Shown here in pieces: positions 53,753 to 62,492 of a stretch of 64,000 bases of DNA. Where the stretch lies: positions 124,001 through 188,000 of the forward strand of contig NZ_CP019436.1 of the NCBI RefSeq assembly GCF_002201895.1, written 5' to 3'. Within the stretch, counting starts at the first letter, position 1. Every line of letters starts with the position of its first letter. Source of the DNA: Methanopyrus sp. SNP6 (GTDB lineage: Archaea > JAADCQ01 > Methanopyri > Methanopyrales > Methanopyraceae). The position numbers and the translations under genes are program-made. The notes below the pieces were generated by a model that was not told the origin of the DNA, searched no databases, and saw only the letters and a program-made list of their open reading frames with translations.

Positions 53753-54445
53753 ATGAGGGTAACGTGGTTGGGTCATGCGGCGTTCGAAGTGGAAATCGAC
53801 GGAGTCAACGTGCTCATCGACCCGTTCTTAAGCGGGAATCCGAAGGCGGCCAAGTCGCCGGACGAGGTGGATCCGGACCTCGTCCTCGTGACTCACGGTC
53901 ACGGCGATCATCTGGGCGACGCCGTCGAGATCTGCAAGCGCACTGGGGCTACGTTGGTCGGAATCTACGAGATCGCCGTGTACGCCAAGGGACAGGGCGT
54001 CGAGAACGTGGAGGAGATGAACATCGGCGGCACCATCGAGGTAGAGGGACTGAGGATCATCCAGGTACCAGCGTGGCACTCCTCGGAGATCGTAGAAGAC
54101 GGTGAGATAGTCGCCGGCGGCACCCCAGTGGGTTACGTAGTGTCCGGTGAGGAGGGATCCGTTTATCACGCGGGCGATACCGGTCTGTCCATGGACATGA
54201 AGCTCATCGGTGAGCTCTACGAGCCAGAGGTGGCGCTGCTACCGATAGGCAGCAGGTTCACCATGGGACCCAAGGAGGCTGCTAAAGCCGTGGAACTGAT
54301 CGAGCCGGAGGTGGCGATACCGATGCACTACGGGACCTTCCCACCGATCGATCAGGATCCTGAGGAATTCAAACGGGAGGTGAAGGAACTCGGACTGGAC
54401 GTGGAAGTCGTGATCCTGGAGCCTGGAGAGTCGTACGAAAGGTAG
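53753..54445 (+). CDS. Metallo-beta-lactamase fold hydrolase (UPF0173/UlaG-like)
   Basis: A 230-residue protein with LGHAAFEVEIDGVNVLIDPFL at the start, the metal motif THGHGDHLGD, the H of VPAWHSSE, D of HAGDTGLSMDM and the C-terminal PMHYGTFPPID. These are the ligand positions of the UlaG-like metal-dependent hydrolases. The substrate is unknown. GGGGGG precedes the ATG. It is a single-gene unit. Confidence 0.9.
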   Translation: MRVTWLGHAAFEVEIDGVNVLIDPFLSGNPKAAKSPDEVDPDLVLVTHGHGDHLGDAVEICKRTGATLVGIYEIAVYAKGQGVENVEEMNIGGTIEVEGLRIIQVPAWHSSEIVEDGEIVAGGTPVGYVVSGEEGSVYHAGDTGLSMDMKLIGELYEPEVALLPIGSRFTMGPKEAAKAVELIEPEVAIPMHYGTFPPIDQDPEEFKREVKELGLDVEVVILEPGESYER

Positions 54446-54502
54446 GGATGACGAGCACCTTTCCGACCGAGTGGTGAGGACCGCCGTCGGGCCCGACCTC
54501 CC

Positions 54503-55252
54503 TCATTCTACTTTCACGATTTCACGGTTGATCATCTCGACGAACCGCGCCGCCACGAACCCCATCACACACGCTGCGATCACCACGCCCAGGAACCCGA
54601 TACCGAGGTACGGTAGGAGTAACGATGACACCAAACCCGCCAGAACGAGGAGGGCCAGAGAAACTGCCACGGGTACCGAGACCCTCTTCGGGCGATCGAG
54701 CGCGTCGTCGGCCAGTCCCAGGAGGCCTACACGCCATGGCAGTAGGCATCCGGCTGCCCCTGAAACCGCGATGGCTGGAGGAAGGAGTTTCACGACACGC
54801 TCAGGATACGCGAGCGCTTCTATTCCGAGCAGAGTCACCGAAGCCGATCCACAGAGAACACACAACTTCGTTATTCTGCGGATCACCTCGGGCTCCGGTC
54901 GAACGTCGTCTATGGTGGTCACACGCAGGGCCCCTCTTAGTGCCCAATTGAGCTTGTGGCGGATCTTCGGGTCCTCGATGTCCTTCACGATTCTATCTAT
55001 AAGGTTCCGCTCCATGTCTTTTGCCACACTTTCGTCCCCTCGGATCAGTATCCACAACCTGTCGATACGACGGAAGATCCCTACGGATCGCCTGTAACCG
55101 TACGCCCGGATCTCTTTTATCTCGGCGTCCTCCGGTACGGCCGCGCTCAGCTCTTCCTCCAACTTGCCGAGTTCGGGCCCATGCTCCGATAGTTCGGTCT
55201 TGATCGCTCGCCAAACTCTCCGAGCTCCTTCTGACGGGCTCACGCGCAACAT
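54503..55252 (-). CDS. Integral membrane protein, unknown
   Basis: About 249 residues. The N-terminal 120 are soluble and mostly helical; the rest has about four membrane segments ending in LGVVIAACVMGFVAARFVEMIN. Its ATG overlaps the hypE stop (TGATG), so it is translated with hypE, but no hydrogenase link is visible in the sequence. No family recognised. A GTG two codons upstream is possible. Confidence 0.7.
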   Translation of the reverse strand: MLRVSPSEGARRVWRAIKTELSEHGPELGKLEEELSAAVPEDAEIKEIRAYGYRRSVGIFRRIDRLWILIRGDESVAKDMERNLIDRIVKDIEDPKIRHKLNWALRGALRVTTIDDVRPEPEVIRRITKLCVLCGSASVTLLGIEALAYPERVVKLLPPAIAVSGAAGCLLPWRVGLLGLADDALDRPKRVSVPVAVSLALLVLAGLVSSLLLPYLGIGFLGVVIAACVMGFVAARFVEMINREIVKVE

Positions 55253-56250
55253 CAGCACACCCGTGGTACCGGGTCTCCAACGGGCTTTTCCACTATTCTC
55301 CGACCACCGACTTCGGTTTCCATCTCGACGCGCGGTGTGCCCTCTTCCACGATTCCTATCACCTCGGCGTTTTTGCCGACCTCGGTAGAGCGGATCGCGT
55401 CGAGCACGTCATCGACAGTATCCGGACGGACTCCCATAACGACTTTGCCCTCGTTCGCCACTTCCAGGGGGTTGACACCCAGCATCTCCGAAAGCACTCG
55501 GACCTCCTCCCGAATTGGAATCCGCTCCTCCTCGATCACGATCCGTACACCCGACTTCTCCGCCATCTCGTTCAGTGCCCCGGCGAGGCCTCCCCGGGTG
55601 GGATCCTTCATCGAAGTGACACCACCGACTTCGAGCGCTGCGTTGACGGCTTCCCATACCGGGGCCACGTCGGACTCGAGATCAGTCTCCAATCCCTGCT
55701 GAGCCGCCAGAATCGCCATCCCGTGGTCTCCCACCGTACCCGTGACAATGATCTTATCACCGGGCCTGAGACCACGGTCTCGGACAAGCTCGACGATCTC
55801 ACCCACACCGGTCATGGTGACGACGATATCGACGCCACCAGTGTTTCCGACCTTAGTGTCGCCGGTGATCAGATGAGCGTCCAACTCGCTCAGTACCTCG
55901 TCGATCGAACGGTATACGAGCTTCAAGTCATCGATAGGGAACCCCTCGCGCACGACGATGGAGCACGCGAAGGCTACGGGCTTCGCACCCATAACGGCGA
56001 GATCGTTGGCCGTACCCGCGGCCGCGAGCTTACCCACATCTCCCCCGGGGAAAAACGGTGGGTCCACGATATGCGCATCGGTTGTCATCACCATCTCACC
56101 GTCGACGGAAGGGAACGTCGCTCCATCGTCGAGGTCATCCAGCGTAACCGACCCTTCGCCACGCATCGTCAGGTTAGGCAGCAGCTCCTCCTTGATCAGG
56201 GACTCCATGAGTTCCCCGCCGGCTCCGTGTTCGCGGCGTACTTTACTCAA
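55252..56250 (-). CDS. hypE: Carbamoyl dehydratase HypE
   Basis: HypE dehydrates the S-carbamoyl group on its C-terminal cysteine to thiocyanate, the source of the hydrogenase cyanide ligands. The 332-residue protein has the AIR-synthase fold, MTTDAHIVDPPFFPGGDVGKLA, DPTRGGLAGALNE, and ends in the required PRVC cysteine. The TTG start has GGGGG upstream. It is divergent from the S8e gene. hypA and hypB lie nearby, beyond S8e. Confidence 0.96.
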   Translation of the reverse strand: MSKVRREHGAGGELMESLIKEELLPNLTMRGEGSVTLDDLDDGATFPSVDGEMVMTTDAHIVDPPFFPGGDVGKLAAAGTANDLAVMGAKPVAFACSIVVREGFPIDDLKLVYRSIDEVLSELDAHLITGDTKVGNTGGVDIVVTMTGVGEIVELVRDRGLRPGDKIIVTGTVGDHGMAILAAQQGLETDLESDVAPVWEAVNAALEVGGVTSMKDPTRGGLAGALNEMAEKSGVRIVIEEERIPIREEVRVLSEMLGVNPLEVANEGKVVMGVRPDTVDDVLDAIRSTEVGKNAEVIGIVEEGTPRVEMETEVGGRRIVEKPVGDPVPRVC

Positions 56251-56312
56251 GCCAGTGTTTCCCCCGCCAGCTTTTTACGGCCGGGTAGATCGGCCGACCT
56301 GGGGGGTTCAGT

Positions 56313-56717
56313 TTGGGCGTATGGCACGGACGCTCACTACGTAAGCCGACCGGAGGAAGGATTCGGCCACACCGGAAGAAGCGGAAGTTCGAAATGGGTA
56401 ATCCTCCCACGGAGACGCTGGTAGGGGAAGAGAGGAAACTCAAGGAGCGACGCGGCATGGGTGGCAACGTCAAGAAGGGTCTCAAGTTCGCGACGCACGC
56501 CAACGTAGCCGACCCGGAAACGGGTGAGGTGAAGTGCGTGAGGATCGAGGAAGTCGTCGAGAACCCAGCGTCCCAGTACTACGAGCGTCACGGGGTGATC
56601 ACTAAGGGAGCGATCATTAGGACTGAGATCGGGCTCGCGAAAGTCACGAATCGACCAGGTCAGGAACCCGTTGTTAACGCTGTCCTCATCAAGGAGGAAG
56701 AGGAGAAAGAAGGTTAA
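56313..56717 (+). CDS. rps8e: Ribosomal protein S8e
   Basis: A 134-residue small-subunit protein. The N-terminal [24 protein letters not shown] and the central [14 protein letters not shown] are family signatures. The TTG start at 56313 has GGGGGG 6 nt upstream. A TTTTTAC TATA-like box at about 56273 could serve it or the divergent hypE. Its 3' end overlaps the convergent hypB end by 4 bp. Confidence 0.95.
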   Translation: MGVWHGRSLRKPTGGRIRPHRKKRKFEMGNPPTETLVGEERKLKERRGMGGNVKKGLKFATHANVADPETGEVKCVRIEEVVENPASQYYERHGVITKGAIIRTEIGLAKVTNRPGQEPVVNAVLIKEEEEKEG

Positions 56718-57370
56718 GGGAGCAGTCTCTCGGCGAGTTCCGCCATCCCTTCTCCCGTCTTGATGCTCGTGAGGTATACCTCGAGGTCCGGATTTATCTC
56801 CTTAGCCGTACTGACCATTGTCTCCGGAGAGACACCGCAGGCATCAGCCAGATCGATCTTATTAACGACCAACACGTCACCCCTCCGGATCATCATCGGA
56901 TGCTTACCGATGACGTCCTCACCCTCCGTTGCCGAGACTACGATAACGCGCAGGTGGGCGCCAATGGGGAAATCGGCTGGGCACACGAGGTTTCCCACGT
57001 TTTCTATGAACAACACGTCCACCTCGTCCAGGTCCGTCAGTTCCTCGAGATGTTCTAAACCGTGTTGTACCATATGAGCATCGAGGTGACACTCACGACC
57101 CGTGTTGAGACCTACCGTCGGTACCCCTAGGTCCTTGAACCTGCTCTCGTCGTACTCGCTCACCACGTCTCCTGCGATAACTGCGAAGGAGTACTCGTCC
57201 CCGTACTCCTTCACGATCCACTCGATGAGCGAGGTCTTTCCGGAACCGATAGATCCAAGCACCTCCACTGCCCGGACGTTATGCTCGTCCAGTGTTTCCC
57301 GAACCTCGCGGGCCAAATTACGGTTGACTTCGAGCAGATCTTCGGAGACGTCGACTTCAACCTTGTGCAT
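56714..57370 (-). CDS. hypB: Hydrogenase nickel incorporation GTPase HypB
   Basis: A 218-residue GTPase that drives nickel delivery to [NiFe] hydrogenases with HypA. Walker [10 protein letters not shown], the metal-site region [29 protein letters not shown], and NKIDLAD are present. It has no N-terminal histidine stretch. ATG 57370 overlaps the hypA 3' end by 14 bp. Confidence 0.96.
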   Translation of the reverse strand: MHKVEVDVSEDLLEVNRNLAREVRETLDEHNVRAVEVLGSIGSGKTSLIEWIVKEYGDEYSFAVIAGDVVSEYDESRFKDLGVPTVGLNTGRECHLDAHMVQHGLEHLEELTDLDEVDVLFIENVGNLVCPADFPIGAHLRVIVVSATEGEDVIGKHPMMIRRGDVLVVNKIDLADACGVSPETMVSTAKEINPDLEVYLTSIKTGEGMAELAERLLP

Positions 57371-57785
57371 GCTGCTCACCCGGCACCTCAAGCCGTACGG
57401 ACTCGATCGAGCAAGCATCCCCACCGTCCAGCTCCACCGCTCGGGAGCCACATTTCGGGCATTTAAGGTCCAGCAGTTCGGTTAACTCGGACGTACCGAA
57501 CGCGGTATGCAGCGAAGGATCCTTTAGACTTTCGTCCTCCGGGCGCCATTTGTGCCCGCATTCCACACACTTGAAGTACCCACGTTCGATCTCGATCTCG
57601 AACTTTGCCCCCTCTACGGGCGTTCCTTCCGCGAGCACTTCCAGGCAGAACCGCAGTTGCTCCGGATTCAGTAGCGTGAACTCGCCTATCCGGAGTCGAA
57701 CCGAGAGCACCCTTTCGGCACCTCGCTTTCGCGCGACGTCCAACACGGTTTCGAGTACTGACTGAGCCACGCTCAGCTCGTGCAA
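57357..57785 (-). CDS. hypA: Hydrogenase nickel incorporation protein HypA
   Basis: A 142-residue nickel chaperone. The N-terminal HELSVAQSVLETV (nickel-binding histidine at residue 2), and two zinc cysteine pairs CVECGHKW and CPKCGS, typical of archaeal HypA with a longer zinc loop. TTG 57785 has GAGGGTGAGG upstream; the longer frame is antisense to cobA and was rejected. It is divergent from cobA with 58 bp between starts. Confidence 0.95.
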   Translation of the reverse strand: MHELSVAQSVLETVLDVARKRGAERVLSVRLRIGEFTLLNPEQLRFCLEVLAEGTPVEGAKFEIEIERGYFKCVECGHKWRPEDESLKDPSLHTAFGTSELTELLDLKCPKCGSRAVELDGGDACSIESVRLEVPGEQHAQG

Positions 57786-57843
57786 GATGACCTCACCCTC
57801 GGAACTTAAAGCACGATCATGTCCGTGGTCTGGGGGATGAGGA

Positions 57844-58584
57844 GTGGCCGGTAAGCTCGTGCTCGTAGGAGCTGGACCCGGAGATCCGGAGCTGCTCACC
57901 TTTAAGGCGGCTCGGGCCATCTCGAGAGGTGATGTGATACTCAAGGACCGGCTGGTACCGGATGAGATAATCGAGGAACATGCGTCGGAGGACGCCGAAA
58001 TCATAGACGTAGGGAAGAAACCTGGGGGCGAAGGGTGGACACAGGAGGAGATCAACGAGCTCATAGTTCGGGAGGGGACCAAGGGAAAGACCGTTGTTCG
58101 CGTGAAGAGCGGAGATCCGTTGATATTCGGTCGTGGGGCGGAGGAGATAGAGGTGGCATTGAAACACGGAATGGATGTCGAGGTCGTGCCTGGGGTAACC
58201 TCGGCCATCGGCGTACCGACGTCCCTGGGACTCCCTCTCACTCATCGAAAGTGTGCTTCAAGCTTCGTCGTCGCCACGGGACACGAGGATCCTTCGAAAC
58301 CCGAAAACCGCGTCGATTTCGGCGCTTTGGCCGAGGCCGCGGACACCCTGGTGGTGCTGATGGGGGCCCGACGTCTTCGGGAAATAGCCCGAGAGATCCT
58401 GGAAAGGCGGGGGAACGAGTCCGTCGCTATACTGGAGCGAGGGACCACCGAGCAAGAGCGTGTCAAGGTAGGGACGCTGGAGGATGCAGCTGAAGGTAGG
58501 ATGAAAGCCCGTCCCCCCGCCGTTGTCGTGGTGGGAGAGGTCGTAGAGTGGTGGAAGGAGATACTGGGTAGGGAGACGCGTTGA
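57844..58584 (+). CDS. cobA: Uroporphyrinogen-III C-methyltransferase
   Basis: A 246-residue SUMT that makes precorrin-2, the common precursor of siroheme, cobamides and F430. VLVGAGPGDPELLTFKA, the P-loop-like VRVKSGDPLIFGRGAEE, VVPGVTSAIGVPTSLGLPLTHR are the family motifs. The GTG has GGGGGATGAGG upstream. Its stop overlaps the TTG of the channel gene. hemD lies convergently after the channel. Confidence 0.96.
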   Translation: MAGKLVLVGAGPGDPELLTFKAARAISRGDVILKDRLVPDEIIEEHASEDAEIIDVGKKPGGEGWTQEEINELIVREGTKGKTVVRVKSGDPLIFGRGAEEIEVALKHGMDVEVVPGVTSAIGVPTSLGLPLTHRKCASSFVVATGHEDPSKPENRVDFGALAEAADTLVVLMGARRLREIAREILERRGNESVAILERGTTEQERVKVGTLEDAAEGRMKARPPAVVVVGEVVEWWKEILGRETR

Positions 58585-59726
58585 AGGCGAAGGTTCGAAC
58601 GTTCAGGTACCTTTGGCATTTACTATGCGATGCGATCAGCGTACCGACCGTGAAGTACGCGATCGCGTACGTAGCGGCGCTCCTATGCATGGGTACTCTC
58701 GGGTACTGGATACTCGAAGGACGGTCGCCGGTTGACGCGTTCTACACCACGGTCCTTATCTTGACAGGGGTCGGGTGCGCCAATCCTCCCACGACACCCG
58801 CTGGTGAGATCTTCACGATAGGCCTCCTGGCCGTGGGTCTTGGGGCGCTCATTCACATCATTTCGAGAATATTCGCCGCACTTCTGCGGGGAGACGTTCT
58901 GTTGCGTATCAAAGAGAGCGACGCGATGGCACGGATAGAGCGCATGCGCGATCACGTGGTGGTGTGCGGGTACGGCAAGAAGGGTCGTGAAATAGCCCGC
59001 AACTTAGGGAAGCACGGGTTCGAGGTCGTGGTTGTGGACAAAGACTCGGAAAAGTGCGATCGGGCCTTCCGTGACGGCCACCTGGCGGTGCAAGGCGACG
59101 TGACTTCGGAGGAGACGCTACTGAAGGCCGGGGTGGAACGTGCGCAGGCCGTGGCACTAGTCACCGATTCAGACGAAACTAACGTCTTCGCCTGTGTGCT
59201 GGTTCGCGACCTCAACCCCGACGCGTGGATAGTGGCAGCAGCTCGGTCCAAAACCGGTGCGAGGACCCTGCAACGTGCCGGGGCCGATGAGGTGGTGAGG
59301 GTATACGAGGCGGCCGGGATAGTCATAGCCAACAGGTTGATGGACCCCCTGTCGTTCCTGGTGACTGTGAGTCATCCGTTGGAAGATACCTTCCGAGAGT
59401 TCCGGGAGATCATAAGACATGGCGGGATAGTCGTCGACGTTCGGTACCACATCCCTCCGTTACCGGAGCCGTTGGTGAAGGACCTCTGGGTAGAGGATGA
59501 GAGCGACGTGAAACGGCGCCTGGAAATGCACGAAGACTCGGAGACTAGAGAGGCCCTGGAGAGGCTTCATAGGATGTCGGACGACGTTCATTCTCACCGT
59601 ATCATAGTCCGGCGGGAAGAGGACAAGGAAAAGATCGTGGAAGCCCTCCGGAGGCTCGGTTTCCTGATCGGCGTCGACATGACTCACGGAGAGGTTCTTA
59701 AGGAGGTGTTCGAAGTGGAGGCGTGA
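58581..59726 (+). CDS. Potassium channel-like protein with RCK/TrkA domains and aberrant filter
   Basis: A 381-residue protein laid out like MthK: two membrane helices with a pore loop (about residues 30-100), then an RCK NAD-binding domain (HVVVCGYGKKGREIARNLGKHGF) and a second regulatory domain. The expected filter TVGYGD is replaced by TGVGCA before NPPTTPAGEIFT, so potassium selectivity is doubtful. The TTG overlaps the cobA stop (TTGA). Linked in time to dacZ in other archaea through RCK sensing of c-di-AMP, but that is inference. Confidence 0.85.
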   Translation: MKAKVRTFRYLWHLLCDAISVPTVKYAIAYVAALLCMGTLGYWILEGRSPVDAFYTTVLILTGVGCANPPTTPAGEIFTIGLLAVGLGALIHIISRIFAALLRGDVLLRIKESDAMARIERMRDHVVVCGYGKKGREIARNLGKHGFEVVVVDKDSEKCDRAFRDGHLAVQGDVTSEETLLKAGVERAQAVALVTDSDETNVFACVLVRDLNPDAWIVAAARSKTGARTLQRAGADEVVRVYEAAGIVIANRLMDPLSFLVTVSHPLEDTFREFREIIRHGGIVVDVRYHIPPLPEPLVKDLWVEDESDVKRRLEMHEDSETREALERLHRMSDDVHSHRIIVRREEDKEKIVEALRRLGFLIGVDMTHGEVLKEVFEVEA

Positions 59727-59729
59727 AAC

Positions 59730-60416
59730 TCACTCCTCGTTCACCAAGAGCGCCGTCTTCGCTACGGCTTCCACGGTGCGTTCTTCGGCCTCCACGACCT
59801 TCAAGCCGACTCTTCGGAGCTCCTCGGTGGTGACCGGACCTATACTCACAACCGGCTCCGGAATTTCGGCAGGATCCACGCTCTCGAGGAAACACCGCGC
59901 GGTGAACGCGCTCAGGAAACATACCACGTCGAACTCCCTCGGGTTCACCTCAACGCGTTTGGGTTTGAGGTCGTATACCTCAAACTCCTCGACCTTAACC
60001 CCGCAGGACTCAAGTGTCCTTCTGAGGTCCTCCGTTCTCCGTCTAGAACGGAGCGCCAACACGGCATCGTATTGACGGAGTTCTTCGGCCAACTTTCCGG
60101 TCGTATATTCGGTAGGCATTACGTCTACACGCAGTCCAGCTCGTTCGAGCGCCTCGCGCGTTCTGGGACCGACAGCGGCTATATCGACATCTGAGCGTTG
60201 CAGTTCTTCAACCTCTTCTTCGGAGAGAAACTCGATGGTGCGCGGGCTGGTGAAAGCTACCGCGTCGTACTTGGATAGTAACCTGACACTTATCTTAGGA
60301 CGGTCCAGCGGTACAAGCTCGACGGGACACACGACTTCAGCGTCTAGGCCGACCTTTCTGAAGGCTCGAACCGTTTCACTCTCGAGACCCGGTGCTCTAA
60401 CGACCAGAGCCCTCAA
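59730..60416 (-). CDS. hemD: Uroporphyrinogen-III synthase
   Basis: A 228-residue enzyme that closes the tetrapyrrole ring with inversion of ring D. Though families diverge strongly, the VRAPGLESETVRAFRKVGLDAEVVC start, FTSPRTIEFLSEE, VGPRTREALERAG and SIGPVTTEELRRVGLKV are typical. The ATG overlaps the SRP19 stop (ATGA). It lies tail-to-tail with the channel gene, next to cobA. Confidence 0.9.
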   Translation of the reverse strand: MRALVVRAPGLESETVRAFRKVGLDAEVVCPVELVPLDRPKISVRLLSKYDAVAFTSPRTIEFLSEEEVEELQRSDVDIAAVGPRTREALERAGLRVDVMPTEYTTGKLAEELRQYDAVLALRSRRRTEDLRRTLESCGVKVEEFEVYDLKPKRVEVNPREFDVVCFLSAFTARCFLESVDPAEIPEPVVSIGPVTTEELRRVGLKVVEAEERTVEAVAKTALLVNEE

Positions 60417-60724
60417 CTCTTCCTCCGCTCCCTCAGCTTCTCGGCGATCATGAGGAGAGTTTTCCTCTTCGATTCCACCTTATCCACGATCAACCTCCCC
60501 TTGTCGTCCCACCACCGCTTCGGGTACCGCTTATCGCGCTGGACCTCTGGGTTCAGGCCTAGCTTCTCCGCGATGCGACGGAGCTCGGTGAGCCGAGGAT
60601 TCTTAACGGCTAACCGTTTCGGGACTTTACGTCCTTCGGACCTCGACCTGTCGGCGTCGAAGTATGCCGGCCACACTACGATCCTGTCTTTACCCTTCAA
60701 CCTGACAGTCGGAGTCTCGGCCAC
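60413..60724 (-). CDS. srp19: Signal recognition particle 19 kDa protein
   Basis: A 103-residue RNA-binding protein that binds the tips of SRP RNA helices 6 and 8 for SRP54 assembly. VWPAYFDADRSRSEGRKVP, then RYPKRWWDDKGRL, are the conserved segments. The GTG at 60724 has GAGGGGG 6 nt upstream and overlaps the 3' end of the secreted protein gene by 35 bp. hemD follows in the same operon. Confidence 0.95.
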   Translation of the reverse strand: MAETPTVRLKGKDRIVVWPAYFDADRSRSEGRKVPKRLAVKNPRLTELRRIAEKLGLNPEVQRDKRYPKRWWDDKGRLIVDKVESKRKTLLMIAEKLRERRKS

Positions 60725-61952
60725 GGTTCGTCCCCCTCGGGAGAGCTGGCACGATCGGTATCAAGGGTATCTTCCTTCGTTTTGAGGACGTTGTGGACGC
60801 CTGGTTGTTCGCCTCGGACTCGTTCTCTTTAGGTTCAATCCCTTCCTGGGTGTTCGAGACTTTAACGGACTGGTTCTGGGCCTCGGCTCCGTTAGAATTA
60901 GTCGGTTGTGCGACGACCGCGGTGATCGGAACGGAAAGTATTCGAAGTACGTGGGTACCCACCAGCGGTACTTCCAGTACTTGCCCTCGGTAAGCTAGCC
61001 ATGCGAACGGTTCTTTCACTATACACATAACCGGAACTCCGGCTTCAGCCAGGTGTCGACATATTTCTAACACGTCGGATAACGTGGACGCCAGGAACAC
61101 GTAGAATCGCACCTTCAGCCCACCACCGACGTCGACGGTTCTCTCCCCCTGGAAGAACTCGTCGAGCCCGGGTGGCAACTTTCCGTCGGTTGGGACCGGG
61201 AAGAACAGCACGGGTATAGTTGAAGAGTACTGCTCCAGCGGGTTAAAGGCGTCCTGGATAGCCCGCGATATGTTCAGCTCCAGTGAGTAAGCAGGCACCA
61301 GATAGTAGTCGTGCTTCCAGTCGTAATCCGGTCCCTGAATTGCGGAGCAATCTTTCACGACTAAGTAGCGTCCGTTGCTCGTCGCACCCATGACCACGAC
61401 GGCGTGCATCATAGGCGGCACGACGACGAACCACCTCGATACCGTGACTAACGGTGCGTAGAGTACCACTCCGATGGCGTTAGGATGCTCGGAGTCCGCC
61501 GCCAGCGAGATCAGCGCTGGGAACCACGGTGGATCCGTAGAGGCAGTGGGGGCGTCGTATTGGGGGTCCTCGACCGGAATGTTCGTGGTCTTGGCGAACC
61601 ATTCCTCGCGCTTCTCGAGGTCCTCCGGGGTCAACTCATTGCCTGCGGTGGGCTTCCACCAACCTTTGGCTACGGCTACGTTGTACAAGGTTAGGGATGC
61701 GAGCTCCCCGCACCACGTGTGATCCGGTACTCCGTCCCCATCTACGTCTCTACCGAAGTCGACCTGACCGTAGTCGGGTTCGGGAACGAGGAAGTGCACA
61801 GTTTGGGGTTTCGAGAACTTGGCCTTAATCACTCCTTCAGTCGTTTTGATGTTGATCGCGATGAGTTTCCACGTGTGCTCCTGTACACTGATTGCATGCG
61901 CCGCCCCTCCCAGCACCATGATAAAGGCCAGAATGGAGAAGGACCGAAGCAC
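60690..61952 (-). CDS. Secreted protein of unknown function with C-terminal Asn/Ser-rich linker
   Basis: From GTG 61952 it has 420 residues: a clear signal peptide (about the first 18), a globular domain of about 320 residues with an EF-like DVDGDGVPD loop near residue 70 and two Pro-rich strands, then a Ser/Asn/Gln/Glu-rich linker and a short basic, hydrophobic C-terminus. The globular part contains an HAVVVMGATSNGRYLVVKDC segment loosely like a papain-type His-Asn region, but no catalytic cysteine motif is clear. GTG 61961 is an alternative start without ribosome-binding-site spacing. Confidence 0.72.
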   Translation of the reverse strand: MLRSFSILAFIMVLGGAAHAISVQEHTWKLIAINIKTTEGVIKAKFSKPQTVHFLVPEPDYGQVDFGRDVDGDGVPDHTWCGELASLTLYNVAVAKGWWKPTAGNELTPEDLEKREEWFAKTTNIPVEDPQYDAPTASTDPPWFPALISLAADSEHPNAIGVVLYAPLVTVSRWFVVVPPMMHAVVVMGATSNGRYLVVKDCSAIQGPDYDWKHDYYLVPAYSLELNISRAIQDAFNPLEQYSSTIPVLFFPVPTDGKLPPGLDEFFQGERTVDVGGGLKVRFYVFLASTLSDVLEICRHLAEAGVPVMCIVKEPFAWLAYRGQVLEVPLVGTHVLRILSVPITAVVAQPTNSNGAEAQNQSVKVSNTQEGIEPKENESEANNQASTTSSKRRKIPLIPIVPALPRGTNRGRDSDCQVEG

Positions 61953-61976
61953 GCGGACCACCCCGGGGGATTCGGA

Positions 61977-62492
61977 ATGAAACGGTTCGAGTTAGACGTA
62001 GTGTTGCCGGATAAGCCCGGACAGCTCGTAAAAGTCCTCGAACCGTTGTCGAAAATCGGTGGTAACGTGATCAGTATATCCCATTCGCGAGATGGTGACC
62101 GCGCCCGGGTGCACATAGTGTTCGAAGCCACGGAAGACGTCGCCCGTGAGTATTCGCGGAGCATCAGTGAGTTAGAGGGTGTCAAGATCCTGCGGTTCGG
62201 TAGGGGGCCGGGGCACGAGACGGACGTCGTGCTGATAGGGCACATCGTAGACACGGACATTAAGGACACGATCGACCGGGTGAACGCTATACAAGGCGCC
62301 CGCGTCGTGGACGTCGACTTGGAGATGCCGGATCCGGAGCGGGAGTCGTCCGCGGGATTCACGCTCATCTACGAGGACGAGGAGGCGCTGAGGAAAGCCG
62401 TCCAGACCATCGAGAAGATCGCTGAAGAGAAGGATCTCGTAGCCATCTTCCCGGTGGAGGTGATACGGTGCGCCAGGCGCGCCTCTTCGTGA
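61977..62492 (+). CDS. ACT-domain regulatory protein
   Basis: A 171-residue protein with an N-terminal ACT domain (LDVVLPDKPGQLVKVLEPLSKIGGNVISISHSR) and a second alpha/beta domain that may be a degenerate ACT. It overlaps the following homoserine dehydrogenase by 25 bp. ACT domains bind amino acids, so threonine or methionine feedback on the next gene is likely. GGGGG lies 8 nt before the ATG. It diverges from the secreted-protein gene with 24 bp between the chosen starts. Confidence 0.85.
   Translation: MKRFELDVVLPDKPGQLVKVLEPLSKIGGNVISISHSRDGDRARVHIVFEATEDVAREYSRSISELEGVKILRFGRGPGHETDVVLIGHIVDTDIKDTIDRVNAIQGARVVDVDLEMPDPERESSAGFTLIYEDEEALRKAVQTIEKIAEEKDLVAIFPVEVIRCARRASS

Noticed and set aside
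53577-53756. Ser/Thr-rich frame after tRNA-Tyr
   Set aside because: Its start codon lies inside the palindrome, there is no ribosome binding site and the composition is not protein-like.
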